Assembly: GCA_030592655.1 (NCBI GenBank)
Contig: JAUVIQ010000137.1
Location: forward strand, 1 to 8,628
Direction: 5' to 3'
Origin: Planctomycetales bacterium
GTDB lineage: Bacteria; Planctomycetota; Phycisphaerae; SM23-33
DNA length: 8,628 nucleotides
In this document: positions 1 through 5,429 of the stretch, one piece after another
How positions within the stretch are numbered: the stretch's first letter is position 1
Layout: each line of letters begins with the position of its first letter
The notes under the pieces: model-generated
Told to the model about the DNA's origin: nothing
Databases searched by the model: none
Seen by the model: the letters and a program-made list of their open reading frames with translations, nothing else
Translations under genes and position numbers: made by a program

Positions 1-31
1 ACGGTATTCTCTTCGAGCCTGAGCCTCAGAG

Positions 32-58
32 CCGAAGGCCGGTAATCCGGTCTTCCGG
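32..58 (-). terminator. Stem-loop directly after the DUF4159 stop codon, possible terminator
   Basis: Read on the minus strand, the RNA just past the TGA stop folds as CCGGAAGACCGG, loop ATTA, CCGGCCTTCGG: four base pairs, one mismatch, four pairs, a bulge and two more pairs. The hairpin touches the stop codon. No U-run follows, so it is not a classical intrinsic terminator. It may stabilise the 3' end or act with a termination factor. Confidence 0.3.
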
Positions 59-1579
59 TCAGTGCGTTACCGCGTATGCGAAGATGTTGACGCCGAGGCG
101 GAGGGCGTCGGCGTCGGAGTAGCCTACGTTGTAGGCGTAGGGGATTTGCTCCCAGCCGTTGCCGAGGGAATGAGGCGAGTAGATAACGACCAACGAGCCG
201 TCGATATAGACGCCCAGCAGCGTCGGTGCGTTGAGTTTGGGCTGGGCGGCTTTGGCTGCGTCGGTGTAATCGACCGTGCGGACCCTGAACGGCGTCTGGT
301 ACAGCGGGCTGGTCAGGGCGATGGGTTTGAGTTCGGCCTTCGGAAGAACCCGCTTGAGTTCGCGCCGGAAGGCGACGTCGAATGCTTTTCGCCCCGCAGC
401 AGCATCGACTACCAGCACCCCGCCGCTGGAGAGGTACGTTCGCAGACGGGCCACTTCGACCTTGGAAAACTTGAAATCGCGCAAGCCTGTCATGTACAGG
501 GCTATATGGTCGAAGGCTGCATCGTCGGTCAGGCTGACCCTGGCCCGCTTGAACTGGACGTTCAGCGTCGTATTGGCAGCAGTGTATTTCAGCAGATTCG
601 GCAGCGCGTGCGGCGTCGGGTCCCAGTCGCCGTCGTGGACGATCTGGCCTATGACCAACTGGTCGCGTGTCTTTTCGCCCTGCTGGTGATAGATTTTCTC
701 AGTGGCGAATGCGCGAGCGTATTTCAGGTTGGCCAGCGTGCAGGTGATGATATTGACGCCGAGCGCCAGCGCGTCGTCCTGGTGATACAGGATTCCGCCT
801 TTGATGGGGTAGCGGGCGACATCCCAGCCACAGTTCAGGTCGATGGGCGAGAAGATAATCGCCGGTCGGCATCCGACATAGACGGCTTCGAGGTACGGCG
901 GCATCGACCGGAACGGTTCGGCACCCTTGCGGAGACGCATCGTGGTTATCCGGAAATAACTGCGGAACAACGGCGAGTCGGTATCTATTGCCGCCAGTTT
1001 CCGCTCGGGGAAGAGCCTGGCGATTTCCCGCCTGGCGGTTTCGACGAATTCGGTCCTTCCGCACTGTGCATGCACGACGAGCGTCCCGCCGTCGTAGATG
1101 TACCGGCGGAGTCCGGAGATCTCTTCGTCGGAGAGTTTCGGCATCGGCGTCCACCCGGTGATATAAAGCAGCGGCAACTCGGCGGGGTCCCACGAAAAAC
1201 TCTTCAGCGTGGTTGCGACGTAGCGATAGCGGATTCCCAGGCGGTGATTGGCGTAATTGGTCAGGCGTTCGACGTCGATCTGCGTGGTGGGGAACCGTTC
1301 AGCCCGAACCCGCTTGCCGTCCCGTATTACGAATCGCGAATTGGTAAAGGTTACCATTCCAATAAGGGCTGGGGGTGCGGGTTGACGTTTCCGCTCGGAC
1401 CGCCGCAACGGTGTAGCCGGCAACGGCAACGGCGGGAGCGATTCACCCGCGCTGCGACGGTGAGGTTTGGCGCGTGGAGGCTTTTTGGCTTTGGGATTAT
1501 CAAACGCCGCCGGCGCGGAAGTAACAGCGACAGCGATTGTCAGAATCGTCAACAGCGACCTTTTCGACATGATAAACAT
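59..1579 (-). CDS. Exported protein with two tandem DUF4159 domains
   Basis: This is a 506-residue protein. The N-terminus (about 1-25) is a Sec-type signal peptide with a hydrophobic core and probable cleavage near SAPAA, so the protein should leave the cytoplasm. A linker rich in Pro, Arg and Lys follows (about 27-72). Two related copies of a DUF4159-like domain come next, about 75-286 and 308-505. Matching landmarks are LYITG near 138 and LYMTG near 361; LRRYIYDGGTLVV near 157 and LRTYLSSGGVLVV near 379; FSPIDLNCGW near 243 and YSPHSLGNGW near 467; DDALALGVNI near 268 and ADALRLGVNI near 490. DUF4159 is common in Planctomycetes exported proteins but has no settled biochemical role, and I assign none. 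The ATG at 1579 is preferred because GAGGTG lies 7 bases upstream; the ATG at 1570 would be too far. It follows the TPR lipoprotein after 156 bases with its own promoter candidate. Confidence 0.88.
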   Translation of the reverse strand: MFIMSKRSLLTILTIAVAVTSAPAAFDNPKAKKPPRAKPHRRSAGESLPPLPLPATPLRRSERKRQPAPPALIGMVTFTNSRFVIRDGKRVRAERFPTTQIDVERLTNYANHRLGIRYRYVATTLKSFSWDPAELPLLYITGWTPMPKLSDEEISGLRRYIYDGGTLVVHAQCGRTEFVETARREIARLFPERKLAAIDTDSPLFRSYFRITTMRLRKGAEPFRSMPPYLEAVYVGCRPAIIFSPIDLNCGWDVARYPIKGGILYHQDDALALGVNIITCTLANLKYARAFATEKIYHQQGEKTRDQLVIGQIVHDGDWDPTPHALPNLLKYTAANTTLNVQFKRARVSLTDDAAFDHIALYMTGLRDFKFSKVEVARLRTYLSSGGVLVVDAAAGRKAFDVAFRRELKRVLPKAELKPIALTSPLYQTPFRVRTVDYTDAAKAAQPKLNAPTLLGVYIDGSLVVIYSPHSLGNGWEQIPYAYNVGYSDADALRLGVNIFAYAVTH

Positions 1580-1585
1580 AATCGT

Positions 1586-1593
1586 TCACCTCA
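1586..1593 (-). promoter_or_regulatory. Ribosome binding site for the DUF4159 gene
   Basis: The minus strand reads TGAGGTGA. Its GAGGTG core is 7 bases before the ATG at 1579 and 16 before the ATG at 1570, which settles the choice of the upstream start. Confidence 0.7.
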
Positions 1594-1646
1594 TAAGGCT
1601 ACAGTTCCAGCGCAGAGGACAAAACATCCCTACGCCGCCCCCATCT

Positions 1647-1652
1647 ATTATA
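1647..1652 (-). promoter_or_regulatory. Perfect -10 box (TATAAT) upstream of the DUF4159 gene
   Basis: The minus strand reads TATAAT exactly, about 68 bases before the ATG, giving a leader near 60 bases. No good -35 is found 15-19 bases upstream (the sequence there is near AACGCT), so the site may need an activator or be fortuitous. It lies in the 156-base gap after the TPR lipoprotein, where an independent promoter makes sense. Confidence 0.4.
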
Positions 1653-1735
1653 AACGTACATCGGGCTGTAGCGTTTCACAAAATCAGATTTTTTTTGGTT
1701 CTTCTTTTGGTGATACAGCGCCGAACGACTTATGG

Positions 1736-2719
1736 TCAGTCTTTCGCCTGTGTCAGTTCCTTTATCCGCTGTCGTGCGTATCTGACGCGGTTCCAGTCGA
1801 ATTGTTCGTGTTTCATCACTTCCTGGTACAAGAAAATGGCCTTTCCTCGTCGGCCCAGGCGGATATCGTAGATGAACGCCGCCTGCGACCTTGCCGGCAG
1901 CGTGATGTGCCTGTCCCACTGCCAGGCGCGTTCGTACCAGGCAAGGGCGCGGAGGTTTTCGTTGAAGTATTCCTTATAGATTTCGCCGATGTAGTATGCG
2001 CTTTGTGCGATTTTGGTACTGGCGGGGTGTTTTTCAACAAGTTGGCGAAACTTCATCAGCGCCTGTCGCTGCTTGGAATAATTGGTAATTCCCGGCAGCG
2101 GTTTTCCTTGCCTGTACAGTTTGATCGCCTCGGCGAACAGCGTATCGGCAGCGGGGATTACTTCGGCAGGTTTCAAGTCGGCAGGGGGGACTTCAGCGTG
2201 CATGAAATAGGGGTATGTGCGGATTGGGTCGAAGCGGGCCTGGATGTTCTTCACCAGCGCCAGTTTGGAGTTCATCCCCTTTTGACTGTAGTAATCAGCC
2301 AGTTTTTCCAGGCACTGCTTCCAGTTTCGCCGGCCGGCCAGAACTGCTTCGACGGCGGCGGCTTCGTTGATCCCGGCCACCGACTCGCTCGGTGGGACGG
2401 CAGGAGCGCCTGCGCCCTCAAATGTGAATGTCTGAGCGCCGGTGAGATTAGCCATTTCCTTTTCCGCCCAGACCTGCTTGTTGTAAGCGCCTGTTTTGAC
2501 GTAATAGGCATGGAGGACCTTAAGTGCCTGTTTGTAAGCGGCTGTTGCCGACTGAAGGTCGCTTACCGCCGATGCTTCAGCGGCATCGGACGGATTGACC
2601 GCGACAGTCTTGACCGGTTCGCCGTCGGCTGTTTTAGGTCCGGCAGGAGGACTATCGCACCCCGCCGCAAAAACCATCAACGCCATTGCCAATACGATAT
2701 TTTTACCAATCGTCATCAT
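1736..2719 (-). CDS. TPR-repeat lipoprotein, likely outer-membrane or periplasmic
   Basis: Counted from the ATG at 2719, this is a 327-residue protein. Residues 1-20 form a lipoprotein signal peptide ending in the lipobox FAAGC, so Cys21 is the likely lipidated residue. A low-complexity linker (22-50) and a mostly helical region (50-170) follow. The C-terminal half (about 188-320) looks like tetratricopeptide repeats: FRQLVEKHPASTKIAQSAYY near 224, then ALAWYERAWQWD near 258, then KAIFLYQEVMKHE near 293. This resembles the periplasmic TPR scaffolds YbgF and BamD in type, but I do not claim orthology. An upstream ATG at 2776 exists. The start at 2719 is chosen because AAAAGGAG sits 5 bases upstream and because it places the signal peptide at the N-terminus; the adjacent ATG at 2716 is equally possible. 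It lies 50 bases after ispD, probably in the same transcript. No enzymatic role can be seen; a scaffold role is an inference. Confidence 0.85.
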   Translation of the reverse strand: MMTIGKNIVLAMALMVFAAGCDSPPAGPKTADGEPVKTVAVNPSDAAEASAVSDLQSATAAYKQALKVLHAYYVKTGAYNKQVWAEKEMANLTGAQTFTFEGAGAPAVPPSESVAGINEAAAVEAVLAGRRNWKQCLEKLADYYSQKGMNSKLALVKNIQARFDPIRTYPYFMHAEVPPADLKPAEVIPAADTLFAEAIKLYRQGKPLPGITNYSKQRQALMKFRQLVEKHPASTKIAQSAYYIGEIYKEYFNENLRALAWYERAWQWDRHITLPARSQAAFIYDIRLGRRGKAIFLYQEVMKHEQFDWNRVRYARQRIKELTQAKD

Positions 2720-2724
2720 GAATA

Positions 2725-2732
2725 CTCCTTTT
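2725..2732 (-). promoter_or_regulatory. Ribosome binding site for the TPR lipoprotein
   Basis: The minus strand reads AAAAGGAG, 5 bases before the ATG at 2719 and 8 before the ATG at 2716. It rules against the longer reading from 2776, which would put 19 charged residues ahead of the signal peptide. Confidence 0.8.
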
Positions 2733-2769
2733 GTATTCGCGTCATTCGCTTTGTTCGCGCGCATTCGCG

Positions 2770-3495
2770 TTACCACTGTGCCTCATCGAAAGGACCGACC
2801 GACTTGGTGAGTTTCGGTTTCGGTAGCGAATCGATCACTGCCGAGGCCAATGCCAGGTCGGACCGTCTTGTAATTTTCACGTTTCGCGGGTCGCAGGTTA
2901 CAGTAATTACCGTCTCGCCGATAGTCTCAACCAGAGCGGAATCGTCGTCAGCTTGGTCCGTCGCGTTCTCGTATGCACGCTTGAGTATATCCTTACGAAA
3001 GACCTGCGGCGTCTGCGCTTCCCATAAACCATCACGAGATAAGGTTTTATCGATTTTGTTGCCCGACGAAACCTTCTTGAGCGTACCGTGTAGCGGGTAA
3101 GCCAGAATGGCCGAGCCGAATTTCTCGGCTGCGGCGAAAACGTCGTCTATCCACAATTGCGAAACACAAGGCCTGGCGGCGTCGTGAACGCAAACATATT
3201 CCGCTTCATCCGACACCCTCGCCAGCGCGTTACGTACAGATTCGGTTCGCGTATCGCCGCCGACGACGAGTTTGACTCCCATGAATCCGATATTGGCGGC
3301 GTAGCGGGTCCGCATTTCTTCCTTGTCGTCATCGGCTACGACCAACTGCACCTGACAGACGTCGCTGCGATTGACGAACAACTCTATCGCGCGGATAAAG
3401 ATTGGCTGACCTTTAATCCGCTCGAAGATTTTCTTGGTCTTCTTTCCGAAGCGTTTTGACGCCCCTGCCGCCGGGATGATTACTGAAACTTTCAT
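2770..3495 (-). CDS. ispD: 2-C-methyl-D-erythritol 4-phosphate cytidylyltransferase (IspD)
   Basis: IspD joins CTP and 2-C-methyl-D-erythritol 4-phosphate, giving CDP-methylerythritol and pyrophosphate, in the cytoplasmic MEP route to isoprenoids. The 241 residues match the family length of about 230-240. The nucleotide loop PAAGASKRF is at 8-16; Arg15 and Lys22 line up with catalytic Arg20 and Lys27 of E. coli IspD. Further signatures are GGDTRTESVRNAL (79-91), HDAARP (104-109, with the metal-binding Asp105), GTLKK (137-141), LWEAQTPQVF (157-166), DDDSALVE (183-190) and DPRNVKITRRSDL (202-214, with Lys207 as the family lysine). The usual Asp of the DTxK motif is Gly137 here. The ribosome site is weak (AAGG two bases before the ATG). 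The gene lies 76 bases after a small lipoprotein and 50 before the TPR lipoprotein. No ispF is fused or adjacent. The family call is firm. Confidence 0.95.
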   Translation of the reverse strand: MKVSVIIPAAGASKRFGKKTKKIFERIKGQPIFIRAIELFVNRSDVCQVQLVVADDDKEEMRTRYAANIGFMGVKLVVGGDTRTESVRNALARVSDEAEYVCVHDAARPCVSQLWIDDVFAAAEKFGSAILAYPLHGTLKKVSSGNKIDKTLSRDGLWEAQTPQVFRKDILKRAYENATDQADDDSALVETIGETVITVTCDPRNVKITRRSDLALASAVIDSLPKPKLTKSVGPFDEAQW

Positions 3496-3509
3496 TACCT
3501 TAACAGAGA

Positions 3510-3579
3510 GGGTATAGGGCGTAGGGCGTAGGACTGATTCCGTTTTTTTCCCAGTCCCTAATCCCCAGTCCCTAGTCCC
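3510..3579. repeat. Snap-back repeat with G-rich and C-rich arms around a T-run
   Basis: On the plus strand the left arm (3510-3532) repeats GGG with 4-base spacers TATA and CGTA. A spacer containing seven T follows, then a right arm (3550-3579) of repeated CCCAGT / CCCTA units. GGACTG (3531-3536) and CAGTCC (3552-3557) are perfectly complementary, and the pairing continues imperfectly outward. On the minus (mRNA) strand the right arm has five runs of three or four G separated by loops of 3-4 bases, which fits the G-quadruplex consensus. The element fills the gap between the 127-aa lipoprotein and ispD and overlaps the lipoprotein's TAG stop. No U-run follows the stem in the minus direction, so it is not a standard terminator. 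Confidence 0.65.
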
Positions 3580-3955
3580 TTTTCTTACCTTGGTACGCCT
3601 GAATCATATATTTGTATTTTGCCCCTTTCCGTCCGTCGATAATCATATCTCCGGGTTGGTAGGCTTCGGGGAAATCTTTGGGTAATTCGGCGGTCGGGCA
3701 TTTCCATACAACTGTTTTACCGAAAAACCCTCCTCCCTGACCATGCGGGATTACATCCTTGATGCGATAGTAGTCCTTGTGTCGGCCTAGAAATATCCTG
3801 CAGGGCAACTCTGCCAGGTCGGGGTTCGGTACGTTGATATTTGTGGCATACTTTGTGGTAAATTCCGTAGCCGGTATTGTCGTTGCGCACCCTCCTGCCA
3901 GTAAAAGCAACATCGACAGGATTATACACGCCGTCATCGGAGTTGAGAGTTTCAT
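3572..3955 (-). CDS. Small lipoprotein of unknown function
   Basis: This 127-residue protein is of a family I do not recognise. Residues 1-22 form a lipoprotein signal peptide (hydrophobic ILSMLLLLAGG) followed by Cys23, so it should be lipid-anchored outside the cytoplasm. The mature part is about 105 residues, rich in Tyr, Lys and Pro, with two further cysteines at 52 and 86 that could form a disulfide. A glycine-rich turn HGQGGGFFGK spans about 71-80. The C-terminal 25 residues are basic. The ATG at 3955 has AAGGGTGA a few bases upstream, a usable ribosome site. Its stop codon lies inside the repeat arm at 3550-3579, so the last codons (GKKRD) are partly written in repeat sequence. It is upstream of ispD on the same strand and could be the first gene of that transcript, though the repeat between them may separate their expression. 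Confidence 0.75.
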   Translation of the reverse strand: MKLSTPMTACIILSMLLLLAGGCATTIPATEFTTKYATNINVPNPDLAELPCRIFLGRHKDYYRIKDVIPHGQGGGFFGKTVVWKCPTAELPKDFPEAYQPGDMIIDGRKGAKYKYMIQAYQGKKRD

Positions 3956-3983
3956 TTTTCACCCTTTCGATTCGGTTATCGCA

Positions 3984-4003
3984 ACGGGCCTGATAAAGCC
4001 CGT
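3984..4003 (-). other. Stem-loop in the leader of the 127-aa lipoprotein
   Basis: ACGGGC (3984-3989) and GCCCGT (3998-4003) form a perfect 6-bp stem with an 8-base loop. It starts 28 bases before the ATG at 3955 and lies downstream of the candidate promoter, so it would be in the mRNA leader. Function is unknown; a stability or translation element is possible. Confidence 0.4.
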
Positions 4004-4017
4004 CCTGCACGGTAACG

Positions 4018-4046
4018 ATATTACGCGAAATATCCCGCCAAGGCAA
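4018..4046 (-). promoter_or_regulatory. Candidate sigma70-type promoter for the 127-aa lipoprotein
   Basis: On the minus strand, TTGCCT (4046-4041) is followed after exactly 17 bases by TAATAT (4023-4018). Each hexamer matches consensus at four of six positions. It would give a leader of about 55 bases carrying the stem-loop at 3984-4003. Moderate support only. Confidence 0.35.
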
Positions 4047-4059
4047 CCGGGTAGAAAAA

Positions 4060-4146
4060 TAGCAGGGATACAAGGGATACAGGGGATAAAACTTTTTTGT
4101 TTTTTTTCTTAAAATATCATCCCTTGCATTCCCTGTATCCCTGCTA
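4060..4146. repeat. 87-bp inverted repeat with degenerate GGGATACA units
   Basis: TAGCAGGGATACA (4060-4072) is matched exactly by its reverse complement at 4134-4146, a perfect 13-bp terminal inverted repeat. Inward, both arms continue as degenerate GGGATACA-like units (plus-strand GGG runs at 4065, 4074 and 4082; CCC runs at 4121, 4131 and 4139) that still pair imperfectly. The centre is about 28 bases of A/T-rich DNA with long T-runs. It lies in the divergent region upstream of both the lipoprotein and the SPOR-like gene, so it does not terminate either one. It has no ORF. It could be a small non-autonomous mobile element or a structured intergenic repeat. I saw no clear target-site duplication. 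Confidence 0.7.
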
Positions 4147-4172
4147 ATGCTTTTTTGCGTGTTGAAGGTAAC

Positions 4173-4201
4173 TTGACAGCCTACGGCGATTGAGGTATTC
4201 T
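4173..4201 (+). promoter_or_regulatory. Sigma70-type promoter for the SPOR-like gene
   Basis: A perfect -35 box TTGACA (4173-4178) is followed after 17 bases by TATTCT (4196-4201, four of six consensus matches). Transcription would start near 4207-4209, giving a leader of about 45-65 bases depending on the start codon used. It probably drives the SPOR-like gene and the small basic protein gene. Confidence 0.6.
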
Positions 4202-4208
4202 TGGGAGT

Positions 4209-4240
4209 TCCTCGCGGGACTTTTGTGATTACCGCAAGGG
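4209..4240 (+). promoter_or_regulatory. Leader stem-loop covering the AAGGGG translation signal
   Basis: CCTCGCGG (4210-4217) pairs with CCGCAAGG (4232-4239): GCGG with CCGC, one C-A mismatch, then CCT with AGG, closing a 14-base loop. The stem begins almost at the predicted transcription start. Its 3' side contains AAGG of the AAGGGG Shine-Dalgarno-like sequence (4236-4241) that would serve the TTG start at 4254. It could lower translation of the SPOR-like gene. Confidence 0.35.
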
Positions 4241-4271
4241 GATAAGAAGTCGATTGGGTGGAACCAGACTT

Positions 4272-5057
4272 GTGACCAGGAAGAAAGACGGTAAATCACT
4301 GTTTGAGGTTATCGGGACCAGCGCGACGCATGGCGATAAGTCGATGAACGTCCCGTCGTGGTTCGACCAGGCCGGGCAGAAGCCTCCGACTGACAACCGC
4401 CCTGTCATCGAACCGACGAAAACTTCGCCGACGATAACGCCTCCACCCGTTCCATCCGGGACGACAACACGCGCCGAACCGATATTTTCCGTTTCCTCAG
4501 GACGGTTGGTTATGTCCCTCACCAAGATCAGCGCCGTTGTGGTGATTCTGGCGATAATCCTGCTTGGCGTCGGAGCATACCTACTCGGTCGTCGGACTTC
4601 CCAGAACACCTCGGCCTCTCCGGACAAAATACATGCGTCGTATAATCCCGGTACGACCAGACCCGGCGCCGGATATGGAGATGTAATTCCCGGACTCAAA
4701 ACGCACCGGCCCAAGTCGAACGGTTCCAAAATGGTCCCCGACGACGCACAGCGCCAAAAGGGTTATAGTTACCTCGTTATCCAGGGCGGCGTGCGTACAC
4801 CTAAAGAGGCACTTGATATCAAGAAATTCCTATACGAGATGGGTATCAACGCTACGGTGCATCGGTCGAGCCATACCGGGATGTACATGGTCAAAGACAT
4901 GCACGGTTTCACGAACATCCGCTCGGAACAGACGCGAGCGGCTATAAGAGAGCATGTGGCACAGATAGAGCGGCTGGGCAAGGAGTATCAAAGCCGGGGT
5001 GGCCGGCATGGTTTCAAACAAGACAGCATCACACCCTGGATGATCACCGAAAAGTAA
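4272..5057 (+). CDS. Single-pass membrane protein with C-terminal SPOR-like domain
   Basis: From the GTG at 4272 this is a 261-residue protein. A short cytoplasmic part begins MTRKKDGKSLFEVI; a start SLFEVI with a later PSWF is, as I recall, a pattern seen in planctomycete proteins of this layout. A Pro/Thr-rich linker follows, then one transmembrane helix (about 86-105, AVVVILAIILLGVGAYLLG), another low-complexity linker, and a folded domain (about 165-244) starting YSYLVIQGGV with KEALDIKKFLYEMGINATVH. That beta-helix-beta layout resembles SPOR domains, which bind denuded peptidoglycan, but the match is by pattern only. With Lys/Arg before the helix, the C-terminal domain should be outside the cytoplasm. 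The start is uncertain: the TTG at 4254 has AAGGGG 12 bases upstream and adds six residues, while the GTG has only a weak GGGTGGA nearby. No ATG is available near the N-terminus. Nineteen bases separate it from the small basic protein gene, suggesting an operon. Confidence 0.8.
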   Translation: MTRKKDGKSLFEVIGTSATHGDKSMNVPSWFDQAGQKPPTDNRPVIEPTKTSPTITPPPVPSGTTTRAEPIFSVSSGRLVMSLTKISAVVVILAIILLGVGAYLLGRRTSQNTSASPDKIHASYNPGTTRPGAGYGDVIPGLKTHRPKSNGSKMVPDDAQRQKGYSYLVIQGGVRTPKEALDIKKFLYEMGINATVHRSSHTGMYMVKDMHGFTNIRSEQTRAAIREHVAQIERLGKEYQSRGGRHGFKQDSITPWMITEK

Positions 5058-5076
5058 CACAGGAGAAAAAACTGCA

Positions 5077-5334
5077 ATGAGCATGGACAGAACACTCATA
5101 ACCCGCGGCGGGTTGGCAAAAACACGAAGCGTCCTGACGCGGGCGGAAAGAATTGCACGCCTCGTCGATGAAGAAAAATTCGACCCCGAAACCGGACGAC
5201 CGCTGGGTTTGCCCAAGGTAAAGGTCCGCCACAGCAAGGCCGGTACCAAGTCGAAGAAGGTCGAGGAAAAACCGACGGAAGAAGTCGAAGGCGAACAGGA
5301 CCAAGCCGAAACCGCTGAAACCACTTCGTCATAA
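5077..5334 (+). CDS. Small basic protein (PVC-type) with an acidic C-terminal tail
   Basis: This is an 85-residue protein. Residues 1-60 match the small basic protein family of Planctomycetes, Verrucomicrobia and Chlamydiae (I believe TIGR04137): MSMDRTL at the start, then RSVLTRAERIARL (17-29), an acidic turn, and GLPKVKVRHSKAG (44-56). The family is highly conserved in that superphylum but its function is not known; its charge suggests a nucleic-acid or ribosome partner, which is an inference. Typical members end shortly after the GLPKV segment, at roughly 50-65 residues. This one continues with about 25 residues dominated by Glu, Gln and Thr (62-85), making an acidic tail. AGGAG lies 11 bases before the ATG at 5077, a long but usable spacing; the ATG at 5083 would be further off. 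It follows the SPOR-like gene by 19 bases and is probably cotranscribed. Confidence 0.82.
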   Translation: MSMDRTLITRGGLAKTRSVLTRAERIARLVDEEKFDPETGRPLGLPKVKVRHSKAGTKSKKVEEKPTEEVEGEQDQAETAETTSS

Positions 5335-5380
5335 AACGACTCTCAATGCACGATTTCACGCTTGCCTGCTCGCGATTCGC

Positions 5381-5403
5381 AGTCCGCAGGACTCTTCGGG
5401 AGT
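5381..5403 (+). other. Two overlapping small hairpins before the aminotransferase gene
   Basis: AGTCC (5381-5385) and GGACT (5389-5393) form one stem with loop GCA. ACTC (5391-5394) and GAGT (5400-5403) form another with loop TTCGG. They share ACT, so only one can form at a time. They lie between the small basic protein stop and the aminotransferase start. No U-run follows, so termination is doubtful. The rest of 5335-5429 shows no clear promoter. Confidence 0.25.
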
Positions 5404-5429
5404 AGTACCGACAAGCGGGAATTCACGAG

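Noticed and set aside
2720..2776. Longer N-terminus for the TPR lipoprotein starting at 2776
   Set aside because: It would place charged residues before the signal peptide and overlap ispD; AAAAGGAG points to 2719 or 2716.
62..3100. A 1012-codon open frame on the plus strand
   Set aside because: It is antisense to DUF4159, the TPR lipoprotein and part of ispD, which all have clear family motifs, signal peptides and ribosome sites. Its translation is Arg/Cys/Gly-rich with no recognisable domain. Its length is a by-product of codon bias on the opposite strand.
4091..4108. T-run as an intrinsic terminator
   Set aside because: The T-run lies in the loop of the inverted repeat, not after a stem, and no gene ends upstream of it on the plus strand.
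3510..4146. Possible CRISPR array from clustered short repeats
   Set aside because: Units are 7-9 bases, degenerate, inverted around a T-run, and have no unique spacers of 30 bases or more.
4830..5324. A minus-strand frame of 164 codons
   Set aside because: It is antisense to the SPOR-like domain and the small basic protein, both supported by motif and context; no ribosome site seen.
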